Shown: positions 17,840 through 26,423 of the stretch, in pieces
Numbering within the stretch: the stretch's first letter is position 1
Layout of the letters: each line of letters begins with the position of its first letter
From: an uncultured Tateyamaria sp.
GTDB taxonomy: Bacteria; Pseudomonadota; Alphaproteobacteria; Rhodobacterales; Rhodobacteraceae
Length of the DNA: 64,000 nucleotides
Direction: 5' to 3'
Assembly (NCBI RefSeq): GCF_947503465.1
Contig: NZ_CANNDN010000001.1
Coordinates: 1,488,001 to 1,552,000 of the forward strand
Notes under the pieces: model-generated
What the model was told of the DNA's origin: nothing
What the model saw: only the letters and a program-made list of their open reading frames with translations
Databases searched by the model: none
Translations under genes and position numbers: made by a program

Positions 17840-19165
17840 ATGAGTAAGAGATTGCCGCGTATCAGGGATCAGATGACACTGCACGCCCCCACATCCCGCG
17901 TGTTTCTGTTTTTGCAGGGACCACACGGGCCTTTTTTTCATCGCCTGGGCGCCATGCTGCGGCGGGCGGGCGCGACGGTGTGGCGTGTGGGGTTCAACGC
18001 GGGGGACCGGGCCTTCTGGTTTCACCCGCGCAGCTACATTCCCTATCGCGGCAAGGCCAGCGACTGGCCGGACACATTTGCCCGACTGGTTGACGAAAAG
18101 GGTGTGACAGACATCGTCCTTTATGGCGATGTGCGCCCCATCCATGCGCAGGCCGTGGCCGAGGCCAAGCGCCGTGGCATCACGGTCCATGTCTTCGAAG
18201 AAGGGTACATGCGCCCCTATTGGGTCACGTATGAACGGGGTGGTACCAACGGGCATTCGCGCCTCATGGACATGTCGGTGGCCCAGATGCAGACAGCGCT
18301 TGCCCTGTCTGACATGGAAGCGCCCCTGCCCCCCGGCCATTGGGGTGATATGCGGCAGCACGTGTTCTACGGAGCACTGTATCATTGGTTCGTAATGTTT
18401 CGGAACGGTGACTATCGCAATTTCCAACCCCATCGCGCGCTGACCGTAGCCCGCGAATTCCGGCTTTATCTCAAACGCCTTCTGTTGATGCCGCTCCATG
18501 CGCTGGACCGGGTTCAGGCGACACTGCGCATCCGCTACGGCGGCTTTCCATACCATCTGGCCTTGCTCCAGCTTGAACATGACAGCAGCTTTCAGGAACA
18601 CTCACCGTTTGACACGATGACCGAATTTCTGGACCTCGTGATCCGTGGCTTTGCCGACGGGGCGCCCAAGCACCATCACCTGGTGATCAAGGCACATCCG
18701 CTGGAAGACGGGCGCGCGCCGATCCGCAAGTCCATTCGTATGTCGGCGAGGGAATTGGGCCTGCAGGGTCGTGTGCACTATGTGCGCGGCGGTAAGCTGG
18801 CCCAACTGCTCAACGACGCCCGCAGCGCTGTGACGGTCAACTCCACCGCCGCACAACAGGTTCTTTGGCGCGGCATTCCGCTGAAAGTGTTCGGCAAGGC
18901 CGTTTTTGCAAAACCGGAATTTGTCAGCGATCAGCCGCTGCCTGCCTTCTTTGCCGGCGCCACGCGACCTGACAACCGGGCATACAAGGACTACCGGCGC
19001 TACCTGCTGGAAACCAGTCAGCTGCCGGGCGGATTTTATTCGGCGCGTGGGCGTCGGCAACTTCTGCGGCAGGTGGTGGATATGATGCTGTCCCCTGATG
19101 ATCCCTATGACGCTCTGGCTGCGGGCACCGCGGCTCCACGGCAACAGTTGCGGTTGGTGACCTGA
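17840..19165 (+). CDS. kpsS: Capsule polysaccharide glycosyltransferase KpsS-like (Kdo transferase)
   Basis: 441 aa. Signature blocks of the capsule polysaccharide synthesis family: FLFLQGPHGPFFHRLG at the start, VLYGDVRPIH, VFEEGYMRPYWVTYE, and near the C-terminus VNSTAAQQVLWRGIPLKVFG. In E. coli KpsS adds the first Kdo to lyso-phosphatidylglycerol to begin the linker on which group 2 capsules are built; cytoplasmic face of the inner membrane. It diverges from ribE across 119 bp and is followed, 150 bp later, by the export lipoprotein. Confidence 0.9.
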   Translation: MSKRLPRIRDQMTLHAPTSRVFLFLQGPHGPFFHRLGAMLRRAGATVWRVGFNAGDRAFWFHPRSYIPYRGKASDWPDTFARLVDEKGVTDIVLYGDVRPIHAQAVAEAKRRGITVHVFEEGYMRPYWVTYERGGTNGHSRLMDMSVAQMQTALALSDMEAPLPPGHWGDMRQHVFYGALYHWFVMFRNGDYRNFQPHRALTVAREFRLYLKRLLLMPLHALDRVQATLRIRYGGFPYHLALLQLEHDSSFQEHSPFDTMTEFLDLVIRGFADGAPKHHHLVIKAHPLEDGRAPIRKSIRMSARELGLQGRVHYVRGGKLAQLLNDARSAVTVNSTAAQQVLWRGIPLKVFGKAVFAKPEFVSDQPLPAFFAGATRPDNRAYKDYRRYLLETSQLPGGFYSARGRRQLLRQVVDMMLSPDDPYDALAAGTAAPRQQLRLVT

Positions 19166-19315
19166 TCACCACTATCCCTATGGCTAGATTTTATCGCTGG
19201 ACTCCGGTAACTTGACGCCAAATCAGCGCCGGAAAACCGTCGCGGCATAAAAACAAATGGGCGTGGATCAACCTGCGCCCCGAGGCAGACAAGAACAGGT
19301 CGAGGAGACCGAGCA

Positions 19316-20458
19316 GTGATTTTCCAGTCATTCCGCTGGGCACGCATGGGCGTGTCGTTGGCCCTTGTGGGGGTTTTGGCCTCTTGCAGCATTCTCCCAC
19401 AGGTCGGTCCGAACAAACGCCAGATCTTTGCCGGTTCGGTTCAGCGTCAGGGGGACGCCTTTGTCGTGTCCGTGAATGACCGCGTGACAGAGGCGACCGC
19501 CGTCACACCCGCGCTGGGCTTTTCGGACGAATTCCGGAATGCGGGCCTGCTGGGCTCGGACACCATCCGGCCGGGTGACGTGCTGGGCCTGACCATCTGG
19601 GAAAACGTGGATGACGGCTTGCTCGCGGGCGAGGCGCAGAACTCGACCATCCTTGAGGAAGTACAGGTTGACGGTGCGGGTTTCATCTTTGTCCCCTACG
19701 CGGGTCGCATCCGTGCCGCCGGCAACACACCCGACGCCATACGGCGCATCATCACAACCAAGCTTGAAGATCAGACCCCCGACCCGCAAGTGCAAGTGCG
19801 CCGTGTCGCGGGCGACGGGTCGACCGTGTCCCTGATCGGGTCCGTTGGCGCGCAGGGCGTCTATGCAATCGAACGCCCGACACGGACGCTGTCGACCATG
19901 CTGGCCCGTGCGGGCGGGGTGACAATCGTACCCGAAATTGCACGCGTGACTGTCATTCGCGGTGGCATGCGCAGCCAGATCTGGTTCCAGGACCTGTACG
20001 ATCATCCTGAATTGGACATCGCTCTGCGCGGCGGCGACAGGGTCCTGGTCGAAGAAGACACGCGCGCCTTCACTGCGCTGGGTGCCACGGGCGGTCAGGC
20101 CCGTGTTCCCTTTGAAAGCCAAACGCTGAGCGCGCTTGAGGCACTGGCGCAGGTCGGTGGCTTGCAGACCAATACATCTGATCCCACAGGCATCTTCGTA
20201 TTCCGAAACGAACCCGCCGAAGTCGCCAACGTGGTGTTGGGGCGCGATGACCTGGTCGGCGCGCAACGGCTTGTCTACGTGCTGAACCTCACTCAGCCGA
20301 ATGGCATGTTTCAGGCGCGCGACTTCGTGATCCGCGACGGCGACACGCTTTACGTGACAGAGGCGCCATTCACCCAATTCGCCAAGATCATCACATCGCT
20401 GACCACGCCATTGACGGGCTTCAATTCGCTCGCGACCGGCATCGAAGGCAACAACTGA
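19316..20458 (+). CDS. Polysaccharide export lipoprotein (Wza/KpsD-like)
   Basis: 380 aa with a GTG start preceded by GAGGAGA. A lipoprotein signal ends in the lipobox LASC (Cys24). The polysaccharide export domain follows (IRPGDVLGLTIWEN, VQVDGAGFIFVPYAGRIRAAG) and then SLBB-type repeats (VSLIGSVGAQGVYAI, GDRVLVEED). Family role: outer-membrane channel through which capsule or exopolysaccharide leaves the cell. Flanked by kpsS and kpsC on the same strand, so it is probably the channel for their product; the inner-membrane exporter is not in this window. Confidence 0.92.
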   Translation: MIFQSFRWARMGVSLALVGVLASCSILPQVGPNKRQIFAGSVQRQGDAFVVSVNDRVTEATAVTPALGFSDEFRNAGLLGSDTIRPGDVLGLTIWENVDDGLLAGEAQNSTILEEVQVDGAGFIFVPYAGRIRAAGNTPDAIRRIITTKLEDQTPDPQVQVRRVAGDGSTVSLIGSVGAQGVYAIERPTRTLSTMLARAGGVTIVPEIARVTVIRGGMRSQIWFQDLYDHPELDIALRGGDRVLVEEDTRAFTALGATGGQARVPFESQTLSALEALAQVGGLQTNTSDPTGIFVFRNEPAEVANVVLGRDDLVGAQRLVYVLNLTQPNGMFQARDFVIRDGDTLYVTEAPFTQFAKIITSLTTPLTGFNSLATGIEGNN

Positions 20459-20466
20459 TCCGTCCC

Positions 20467-22479
20467 ATGGGTGCGCCCCGGGACCCTGCCGCCGGACCTG
20501 ATGAGGCCCGGCGGCTTTATGTTTACAACGGCGGCTTTCTGGCACGCGGCCGTGTGCGCCGCATTGTCGAACTTGCAGGCTACGACATCGCACTGGGTTT
20601 GCCGCAACCCGACGGCTTTGTCGGGGTCTGGGGCAATTCACCTACCGCGCACCGGGGCGAAGCGATTGCCGACAAACGCGACGCAAACATCGTCAGGGTT
20701 GAGGATGCGTTTCTGCGCTCTGTCTTGCCCGGGCGCACAGGCAGCCCCCCGATCGGGTTGCTGATCGATCACAAGGGCGTACATTTCGATCCATCGAACC
20801 CATCCGATCTGGAAGAGATTCTGGCCACTCATCCGCTTGACGATACCGCCGTTCTGAACACGGCGCGCGGTGCGATGGCACGGATGAAAGAGGCCCATCT
20901 GAGCAAGTACACCGGCTTTGCCCCCGAGGCCGCAGTGCCGGACCCGGGTTACGTGCTTGTCATCGACCAGACACGCGGCGATGCCTCGGTCACCGCGTCG
21001 GGCGCGGATCGCAATCGGTTTCTCGAAATGCTGTTTGTGGCGCAGGAGGAACACCCCGGCGCGCGTGTCCTGATCAAAACACATCCCGAAACGGTGCAAG
21101 GTTTCAGGGACGGGTACTTCGGCCATGACGATTGCAACGACCGGGTGTCGCTTTTCCCCGATCCGGTCAGTCCATGGACCCTGATGGAGGGGGCCATTGC
21201 AGTGTACACCGTGTCATCTGGTCTGGGGTTCGAGGCCATCGCGGCAGGCCACAAGCCACGCGTCTTTGGGCAACCGTTCTATGCCGGCTGGGGTCTGACG
21301 ACAGACGAGTTTCCGGTGCAAAGACGGCAGCGCACATTGACCCGCGCCCAGCTGTTCGCGGCTGCGATGATCTATTACCCGACCTGGTATGACCCGCATC
21401 GGGATTGCTTGTGCGATCTGCAAACTGCGATGGAGGCATTGGCAGCAGAGACCCGTGCCTGGCGCGCGGATCGCAAGGGCTGGGTTGCAAGCAACATGCG
21501 TCTTTGGAAACGACGCCCGCTTCAGAAGGTGTTTGGCCGATACGCGCCCATGCGGTTTGAAGATGACCCCGCCCGTGCCCGGGCCCAGGCGCGCCCGTGG
21601 ATGGTATGGGCTGGAAAGGCGGATGTCGGGCACGAAGACGCAGTGCGGGTCGAGGATGGGTTCCTGCGGTCGCGCGGATTAGGGGCCGAATTGATCCCGC
21701 CCTTATCGTTGGTGACCGACGATCTGGGTATCTACTATGACCCCGGCCGCCCCAGCCGGTTGGAGGAAATGATCCGCATGCGCAGAACCTTGCGCCCGGA
21801 TCAGGCCTTACGCGTCGAACGCCTGATCCGGTCTCTGACCGATGGCGGTCTGAGCAAGTACAACCTGCCAGGGGCTGCGCCAGATTTGCCCGAGGGACGG
21901 CGCGTGCTGGTCGTTGGACAAGTCGAGGATGACGCATCGATCCGCTTGGGCGCTGGTGAGATATCCACCAACCGTGCGCTGCTGGATGCTACGCGCGCCG
22001 CGCGCCCGGGTGACGTGTTGATCTATAAACCGCATCCGGATGTGGAGGCCGGTCTGCGCGACGGGGCGCTGGATGCGTCCGGTGTTGCAGACGTGGTGGC
22101 AGACGGCACCAATATCTCCACTTTGCTGGACCAGGTCGACGAAGTCTGGACCATGACATCCCTTTCCGGCTTCGAAGCGCTGTTGCGTGGCGTCCACGTG
22201 GTGACGACCGGCGCGCCGTTCTACGCAGGCTGGGGCCTGACCGAAGATCGCGGGACGGTTCCACCACGACGGCGCGAGGATGTCCCGCTCATTGGATTGG
22301 TGCATGCCGCCTTGATCGACTATCCACGCTATTTCGATCCGGTGACAGGCACGGCCTGCCCGGTAGAAGTCGTGGTCGAACGGCTTGCCAGTGGGACTGT
22401 GCCCCGTCCCGGTTTCGCAAACCGTACGCTGTCAAAGCTGCAGGGTCTGTTGGCCAGCCGCGCGTATCTCTGGCGCTAG
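20467..22479 (+). CDS. kpsC: Capsule polysaccharide Kdo transferase KpsC-like, two-domain
   Basis: 670 aa built from two related halves. The first runs from LYVYNGGFLARG to about residue 330, with DAFLRSVLPG, VLIKTHPETV and VYTVSSGLGFEA. The second restarts at MVWAGKADVGHE, with DGFLRSRGLG, LIYKPHPDVE and MTSLSGFEALLRG. In E. coli the two KpsC domains add alternating Kdo residues to the capsule linker. Both halves keep the paired GW(G)LT block. A terminator-like hairpin overlaps the first codons (20488-20518). Its stop shares CTAG with convergent ribD. Confidence 0.92.
   Translation: MGAPRDPAAGPDEARRLYVYNGGFLARGRVRRIVELAGYDIALGLPQPDGFVGVWGNSPTAHRGEAIADKRDANIVRVEDAFLRSVLPGRTGSPPIGLLIDHKGVHFDPSNPSDLEEILATHPLDDTAVLNTARGAMARMKEAHLSKYTGFAPEAAVPDPGYVLVIDQTRGDASVTASGADRNRFLEMLFVAQEEHPGARVLIKTHPETVQGFRDGYFGHDDCNDRVSLFPDPVSPWTLMEGAIAVYTVSSGLGFEAIAAGHKPRVFGQPFYAGWGLTTDEFPVQRRQRTLTRAQLFAAAMIYYPTWYDPHRDCLCDLQTAMEALAAETRAWRADRKGWVASNMRLWKRRPLQKVFGRYAPMRFEDDPARARAQARPWMVWAGKADVGHEDAVRVEDGFLRSRGLGAELIPPLSLVTDDLGIYYDPGRPSRLEEMIRMRRTLRPDQALRVERLIRSLTDGGLSKYNLPGAAPDLPEGRRVLVVGQVEDDASIRLGAGEISTNRALLDATRAARPGDVLIYKPHPDVEAGLRDGALDASGVADVVADGTNISTLLDQVDEVWTMTSLSGFEALLRGVHVVTTGAPFYAGWGLTEDRGTVPPRRREDVPLIGLVHAALIDYPRYFDPVTGTACPVEVVVERLASGTVPRPGFANRTLSKLQGLLASRAYLWR
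20488..20518 (+). terminator. Terminator-like hairpin inside the start of kpsC
   Basis: GCCGCCGGACC (20488-20498) pairs with GGCCCGGCGGC (20505-20515) at 10 of 11 positions around a 6-base loop, followed by TTTATGTTT. It lies 30 bp after the export lipoprotein stop and within the first 17 codons of kpsC. It could attenuate transcription into kpsC. The T-tract is short and interrupted, so efficiency is doubtful. Confidence 0.5.
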
Positions 22480-23576
22480 CTGCTCCTGGTCCAGACATGG
22501 TAGATATCATTGCCTGCCCGCGTGACGGATTTCAGGGCAAAGCGTTGCGCAGCCTCAAGTGAGCCCAGGCCCAAAGCGCCGATGCTGGGCAACCCTTCCG
22601 CTCCAATGGCGAGGCCTGCGGTGAAGCCGACCAGTTGATCCACAAGGTCGGCTTCGATCAAGGATGCTGCCAGCGCGCCACCCCCTTCGCAGAATACGCG
22701 GGTCAGGCCATGCCCACCCAATTGGTGCAGGACATCTCGCGGATCCAGCTGGCTGCCTGCCGTCTGACATGGCAGCAAGGTGGCGCCCAGATCACGCCAG
22801 GTGTTTTGCAACATGGGTTCGGCATCGCGCCCGTGGCACAGGATCACCGGCACATCGCGCGCCGTCTGCCCGATCTTGGACATCAGCGGCAAGTCAAGCC
22901 GACGCGACACCACCACACGCGCAGGCTGCGGCATGTCGCCCATACCGCGCACCGTCAGTGCCGGGTCATCATGCCGCGCCGTCCCACCCCCGACCATCAC
23001 CGCGTCGTGGCGGGCACGCATGGCGTGCACCTGGCGCCGCGCCAGCGGTCCGGTGATCCATTGGCTTTCACCCGTGCCAGTCGCAATGCGTCCATCAAAA
23101 CTGCTCGCCAGTTTCAACGTGACAAAGGGGCGGCCCTGTTCCGTGCGCAAGGTAAAGCCAAGGTGGTCCTCTTCTGCCTGCGCCTCGCAAACACCGGTGG
23201 CAACGTCGATACCGGCCTCTTTCAGGCGCGCGATACCTTGCCCATTCACGCGCCCGTCGCTGTCTTGCATGGCGATCACGGCGCGGGAAATGCCGGCACG
23301 GACCAGCGCATCGGCGCAAGGCGGCGTTCTGCCATGATGCGCGCAGGGTTCAAGCGTGACGTAGACGGTCGCACCACGTGCTGCGTCTCCAGCCTGAGCA
23401 AGCGCTTCGGTTTCGGCGTGCGGACGGCCACCCGGCCTTGTCCAGCCGCGGCCAATGACGCGACCATCCTTGACGATCACACAGCCCACGGCAGGGTTTG
23501 GCGCGGTACGCCCCTGGCCGCGCCGCCCGAGGGCCAGCGCCAATGACATGAAGCGGATGTCCTCCGCCGCGCTCAC
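22476..23576 (-). CDS. ribD: Bifunctional riboflavin deaminase/reductase
   Basis: 366 aa, usual RibD length. The N-terminal deaminase has the zinc site HAETEAL and [14 protein letters not shown]; the C-terminal NADPH-dependent reductase has [18 protein letters not shown] and [14 protein letters not shown]. It converts the product of GTP cyclohydrolase II to the ribitylaminopyrimidine phosphate. Its start overlaps the nrdR stop (ATGA). The capsule genes separate it from the other rib genes 5 kb away. Confidence 0.95.
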   Translation of the reverse strand: MSAAEDIRFMSLALALGRRGQGRTAPNPAVGCVIVKDGRVIGRGWTRPGGRPHAETEALAQAGDAARGATVYVTLEPCAHHGRTPPCADALVRAGISRAVIAMQDSDGRVNGQGIARLKEAGIDVATGVCEAQAEEDHLGFTLRTEQGRPFVTLKLASSFDGRIATGTGESQWITGPLARRQVHAMRARHDAVMVGGGTARHDDPALTVRGMGDMPQPARVVVSRRLDLPLMSKIGQTARDVPVILCHGRDAEPMLQNTWRDLGATLLPCQTAGSQLDPRDVLHQLGGHGLTRVFCEGGGALAASLIEADLVDQLVGFTAGLAIGAEGLPSIGALGLGSLEAAQRFALKSVTRAGNDIYHVWTRSS

Positions 23577-24040
23577 TCGTCCGAGGGGGTGTCGGGCCGC
23601 AGTTCGGCCACGAACTTGTCGAAGTCGTCAGCCGCCTGGAAATTCTTGTACACGCTGGCGAACCGGACATAGGCAACCGTATCAATCCGGTTGAGCGCTT
23701 CCATCACGATCTCGCCGATTTGCTTGGACTGGATGTCGGTTTCGCCCATGGATTCCAACCGCCGCACGATACCTGAAATCATCTGGTCGATCCGCTCGGG
23801 ATCAATTGGGCGCTTTTGCATCGAAATGCGGATGGAACGTTCCAGCTTGTCGCGGTCGAAGTCTTCGCGCTTGCCATTGGACTTGATCACAACCAGGTCG
23901 CGCAGCTGCACCCGCTCGTAAGTTGTGAACCGCCCGCCACAGGCCGGACAAAACCGCCTGCGCCGGATCGAAACGTGATCCTCTGCCGGTCGGCTGTCTT
24001 TGACCTGAGTGTCGATATTCCCGCAAAACGGACAGCGCAT
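23573..24040 (-). CDS. nrdR: Transcriptional repressor NrdR
   Basis: 155 aa. Zinc ribbon at the N-terminus (MRCPFCGN ... [15 protein letters not shown]), then an ATP-cone domain ([34 protein letters not shown]). NrdR senses ATP/dATP and represses ribonucleotide reductase genes at NrdR boxes. It heads an operon with ribD, overlapping it by 4 nt, an order common in proteobacteria. A GGGGG-TTTT-CCCCC hairpin lies upstream at 24075-24088. Confidence 0.96.
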   Translation of the reverse strand: MRCPFCGNIDTQVKDSRPAEDHVSIRRRRFCPACGGRFTTYERVQLRDLVVIKSNGKREDFDRDKLERSIRISMQKRPIDPERIDQMISGIVRRLESMGETDIQSKQIGEIVMEALNRIDTVAYVRFASVYKNFQAADDFDKFVAELRPDTPSDE

Positions 24041-24140
24041 TGCCTATCCCCTTCGTATTTGTCCCGCCTGTAGTGGGGGTTTTCCCCCGTTCCACGAAAC
24101 TATAGGCGGTCGTCAAGGTTTTGGGTAGAGGGGAAATGAC

Positions 24141-24157
24141 ACCGCTAGATAAGCGGT
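24141..24157 (-). terminator. Hairpin downstream of secreted protein gene
   Basis: ACCGCT (24141-24146) and AGCGGT (24152-24157) form a perfect 6-bp stem with a 5-base loop, 8 bp beyond the end of the third secreted-protein paralog. On the minus strand only a weak T-rich stretch (GTCATTTCC) follows. A possible terminator. Confidence 0.4.
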
Positions 24158-24164
24158 AACGCTG

Positions 24165-24593
24165 TCAGCGTCGCACCAGCCGGTTGTCAGCGGTGCGCAC
24201 ACGCAGAAGGGGCGTATTGCGGCACAAGGAGTAGGCGTGCGTCATTGAAAACACCTGACCCGATCGGCGCACCCCCTGGCTGACGGACGAAAATGCGCCC
24301 TCGACCGGTTCGGTGCTGAACACGACGCCCTGTCTGCCCGGCACCGTACGCGCACCACTTCGGCCCACCGCGATGTACAGGTTGCCACCGCGCAGCCCAA
24401 GCACATTGCGTGCAAACAGGCCCGCGGCGCACCACAATTGCGTGCCCCCCGCACTGTCGGCTTCGATCACTTCAAACGACGTTGCATCGATTTGATTGAC
24501 AGGTATCGTAAACCGTTCACGCCGCATGAAGTCCTGCGCGTGGGTCATTGTCGGCAGCGTCACAATCAACGCGACGGCAGCGGCTTTGAGCAT
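24165..24593 (-). CDS. Secreted protein, tandem paralog 3
   Basis: 142 aa. Signal peptide MLKAAAVALIVTLPTMTHA. The mature part shares with the next two genes a pattern RRERFTIP, SFEVIEADSAGGTQLWCAA, GLRGGNLYI, VPGRQGVVFST, GVRRSGQVFSMTHAYSLC. The two invariant cysteines (in LWCAA and SLC) could form a disulfide in the periplasm. ATG 24593 has AAAAGGA nine bases upstream. No named family recognised; function unknown. Last of three adjacent same-strand copies, so it may share their transcript. Confidence 0.8.
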   Translation of the reverse strand: MLKAAAVALIVTLPTMTHAQDFMRRERFTIPVNQIDATSFEVIEADSAGGTQLWCAAGLFARNVLGLRGGNLYIAVGRSGARTVPGRQGVVFSTEPVEGAFSSVSQGVRRSGQVFSMTHAYSLCRNTPLLRVRTADNRLVRR

Positions 24594-24676
24594 GATCAAC
24601 ATCCTTTTCACTATAGGATAGGCGGCACAGTTCAAAAGCAAACCAAATTGCGGATGCACGAATTCGCGCAATTTGA

Positions 24677-25102
24677 TCACAGCCTATCGTCGCGGATCCG
24701 GACGCGCAGGTTCGGAACACCGCGGCACAATGCATAGGCATGTGTCATGCTGAACCGCTTGCCGGCGCGTCGCACACCCTCGGAAAAGGATGATATCGCC
24801 TCACCGGTGTCCGCCGTGGAAAAGACGACGCCCCGCCGCCCCGGCACCGATTGCGCAGGGCCAAGCGGCGACAAGATGGTGATATCTCCGCCACGCTGAC
24901 CCAGCCGGGTGCGCACATAGATACCCGCCGCGCACCACAGGTCCGATCCGCCAGCGCCGTCATTCTCGATCACCTCGAACGTGTTCGCGTCCAACGCAAA
25001 AATCGGGATCTGAAACCGTTCACGCCTGATCTCGGTTTGGGCAAGAGCCAGCGTTGGCAGCGTGGTGGAGGCGATCAGATACAGGGCGAACAAGCGGGTC
25101 AT
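24677..25102 (-). CDS. Secreted protein, tandem paralog 2
   Basis: 141 aa. Signal peptide MTRLFALYLIASTTLPTLALA, cleaved after AQ-type end. Shared family pattern: RRERFQIPI, TFEVIENDGAGGSDLWCAAG, LGQRGGDITI, VPGRRGVVFSTAD, GVRRAGKRFSMTHAYALC. Clearly homologous to both neighbours, with the two cysteines conserved. ATG 25102 is preceded by AAAGGAGA. Function unknown. Confidence 0.82.
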   Translation of the reverse strand: MTRLFALYLIASTTLPTLALAQTEIRRERFQIPIFALDANTFEVIENDGAGGSDLWCAAGIYVRTRLGQRGGDITILSPLGPAQSVPGRRGVVFSTADTGEAISSFSEGVRRAGKRFSMTHAYALCRGVPNLRVRIRDDRL

Positions 25103-25166
25103 GTGAAATCTCCTTTCTGTTGAGATAGGAGACACCCGCCGTTTCCCAAGGATTGCATTGCCGCAT

Positions 25167-25589
25167 CTAGGGCGCGATCACCTGGACTTTGACAAACAGG
25201 TCATACCGCGATTTGCACAGTGCGTAGGCATGCGCCATGCTGAAAGTCTGCCCCGCTTGCCGCACACCCTGCGAAACGGAACGGTGCGATGTATCTTTCG
25301 CATTCGTCGTGAAGATCACGCTTTTGCGGCCCGGAACAGCGGCAGATGCTGCGCGCGGCGCAAGGACAGTAGTGTCGCCGCCGCGCTGACGCAGATATTG
25401 GCGGGTGAACTTGGCGGCCGCGCACCACATCTGTGTGCCACCCGCGCCATCATTCTCGATGGCTTCGAACGTGTGGCTATCGATGGGCCGCACCGGGATT
25501 ATCACCAGTTCCTTTTCGATGAATCGCTGCGCAGCCAGCGTGGCTGGCGCCAACAGGGCAAAGGCAATCAGGGCCGCACGAAGGTACAT
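25167..25589 (-). CDS. Secreted protein, tandem paralog 1
   Basis: 140 aa. Signal peptide MYLRAALIAFALLAPATLAA. Shared family pattern: EKELVIIPV, TFEAIENDGAGGTQMWCAAA, LRQRGGDTTV, VPGRKSVIFTT, GVRQAGQTFSMAHAYALC, then a divergent C-terminal tail (KSRYDLFVKVQVIAP). The first-transcribed of the three copies; ATG 25589 lies after a GGAG-containing leader. Function unknown; small secreted disulfide protein. Confidence 0.82.
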   Translation of the reverse strand: MYLRAALIAFALLAPATLAAQRFIEKELVIIPVRPIDSHTFEAIENDGAGGTQMWCAAAKFTRQYLRQRGGDTTVLAPRAASAAVPGRKSVIFTTNAKDTSHRSVSQGVRQAGQTFSMAHAYALCKSRYDLFVKVQVIAP

Positions 25590-25661
25590 TTGGATCTCCC
25601 ACATGGTGGTAGGGCGAATATTCACAAGATCGCATCTTTTTCCCCATCCACCTTTCGCGTG

Positions 25662-26069
25662 TCATGTCGCAAGATGTGCCACCACCCGGCGCAGGTGCGC
25701 CGCGTTACGGTGTTCAAAAAGGTAGATGCCTTGCCATGTGCCCAGCATCACACGCCCATCCTGCACCGGTATCTGCAAGCTGACCGGCAGCATTGCCGCC
25801 TTGATATGCGCCGGCATATCGTCTGGTCCCTCATAGGTATGGGTGAGATAGGACATAGAAGGGTCCGTTGCGGGCGGCACCAAACGGGCAAAAAAGTTGC
25901 ACAGATCCGTCTGCACCTCTGGGTCCGCATTTTCCTGAACGAGAAGGGAGCAAGAGGTGTGCTGGACAAACAGTGTCAACAGGCCCGTACCGCTGGCCCA
26001 AGCGGTCACATCGCGGGTGAATTCATAGAGCCCTTGCCCGCGTGTCTGGATTTCAAACGTGGTTTGCAT
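25662..26069 (-). CDS. yjbQ: YjbQ/UPF0047 family protein
   Basis: 135 aa, full length for UPF0047. Typical blocks: TRGQGLYEFTRDV, LFVQHTSCSLLVQENADPEV, YLTHTYEGPDDMPAHIKA and LGTWQGIYLFEHR. The conserved Cys/His positions (HTSCS, GPDDMPAH) are present. Members have been linked to secondary thiamine phosphate synthase activity, but the physiological role is unclear. I use ATG 26069 (MQTTFE); the longer frame has no family similarity. Confidence 0.9.
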   Translation of the reverse strand: MQTTFEIQTRGQGLYEFTRDVTAWASGTGLLTLFVQHTSCSLLVQENADPEVQTDLCNFFARLVPPATDPSMSYLTHTYEGPDDMPAHIKAAMLPVSLQIPVQDGRVMLGTWQGIYLFEHRNAAHLRRVVAHLAT

Positions 26070-26079
26070 GACAACCGAA

Positions 26080-26349
26080 CTAGCGAAAGATCCAATCGCC
26101 CTGTTCGTCGATGATCTGTTTGGCCTTGGCAATGGTCGCGGCAAGCGCATCTTCATGCGACGCTATTGTGTCGGCGCGGATCAAGTCATGCGCCTTGGTT
26201 TCGCCCTCGATGTCTTTTTCGATCCGGGCTGCGATACGGTAGCCATCGGCTTCTTTCTTCAGCGTCGGCGTGATGCGGTAGTCCTTGTAGATTTCGACGC
26301 TGGGTTCGGGTGTATCGCCGCCGCCAAACAGTTTTTTCAAGAGTGACAT
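26080..26349 (-). CDS. HlyU family protein
   Basis: 89 aa. The N-terminus MSLLKKLFGGG, the strand pattern VEIYKDYRITPTLKKEADGYRIAARIEKD and the end IRADTIASHEDALAATIAKAKQIIDEQG are the pattern of the small HlyU family. Vibrio HlyU is an activator of the hemolysin gene, though short alphaproteobacterial members are mostly unstudied. A large RTX gene occurs in this window, but 33 kb away, so no link is implied. It follows rpoD by 74 bp on the same strand. Confidence 0.82.
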   Translation of the reverse strand: MSLLKKLFGGGDTPEPSVEIYKDYRITPTLKKEADGYRIAARIEKDIEGETKAHDLIRADTIASHEDALAATIAKAKQIIDEQGDWIFR

Positions 26350-26388
26350 GGGCTGTCTCCTTGGCTGTTTTGTCGAACCGGACCGCGA

Positions 26389-26414
26389 GGACGGTGATCC
26401 GGTGACCACCGTCC
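26389..26414 (-). terminator. Hairpin after rpoD
   Basis: GGACGGTG (26389-26396) and CACCGTCC (26407-26414) pair perfectly around a 10-base loop, 10 bp past the rpoD stop on the minus strand. No T-tract follows, so it may be a weak or Rho-assisted terminator, or an mRNA 3'-end stabiliser, between rpoD and the HlyU-like gene. Confidence 0.4.
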
Positions 26415-26423
26415 ATCGCTTCT

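Noticed and set aside
16940-17840. FMN riboswitch for the riboflavin genes
   Set aside because: I looked on both strands around ribB and ribE and saw none of the conserved RFN blocks.
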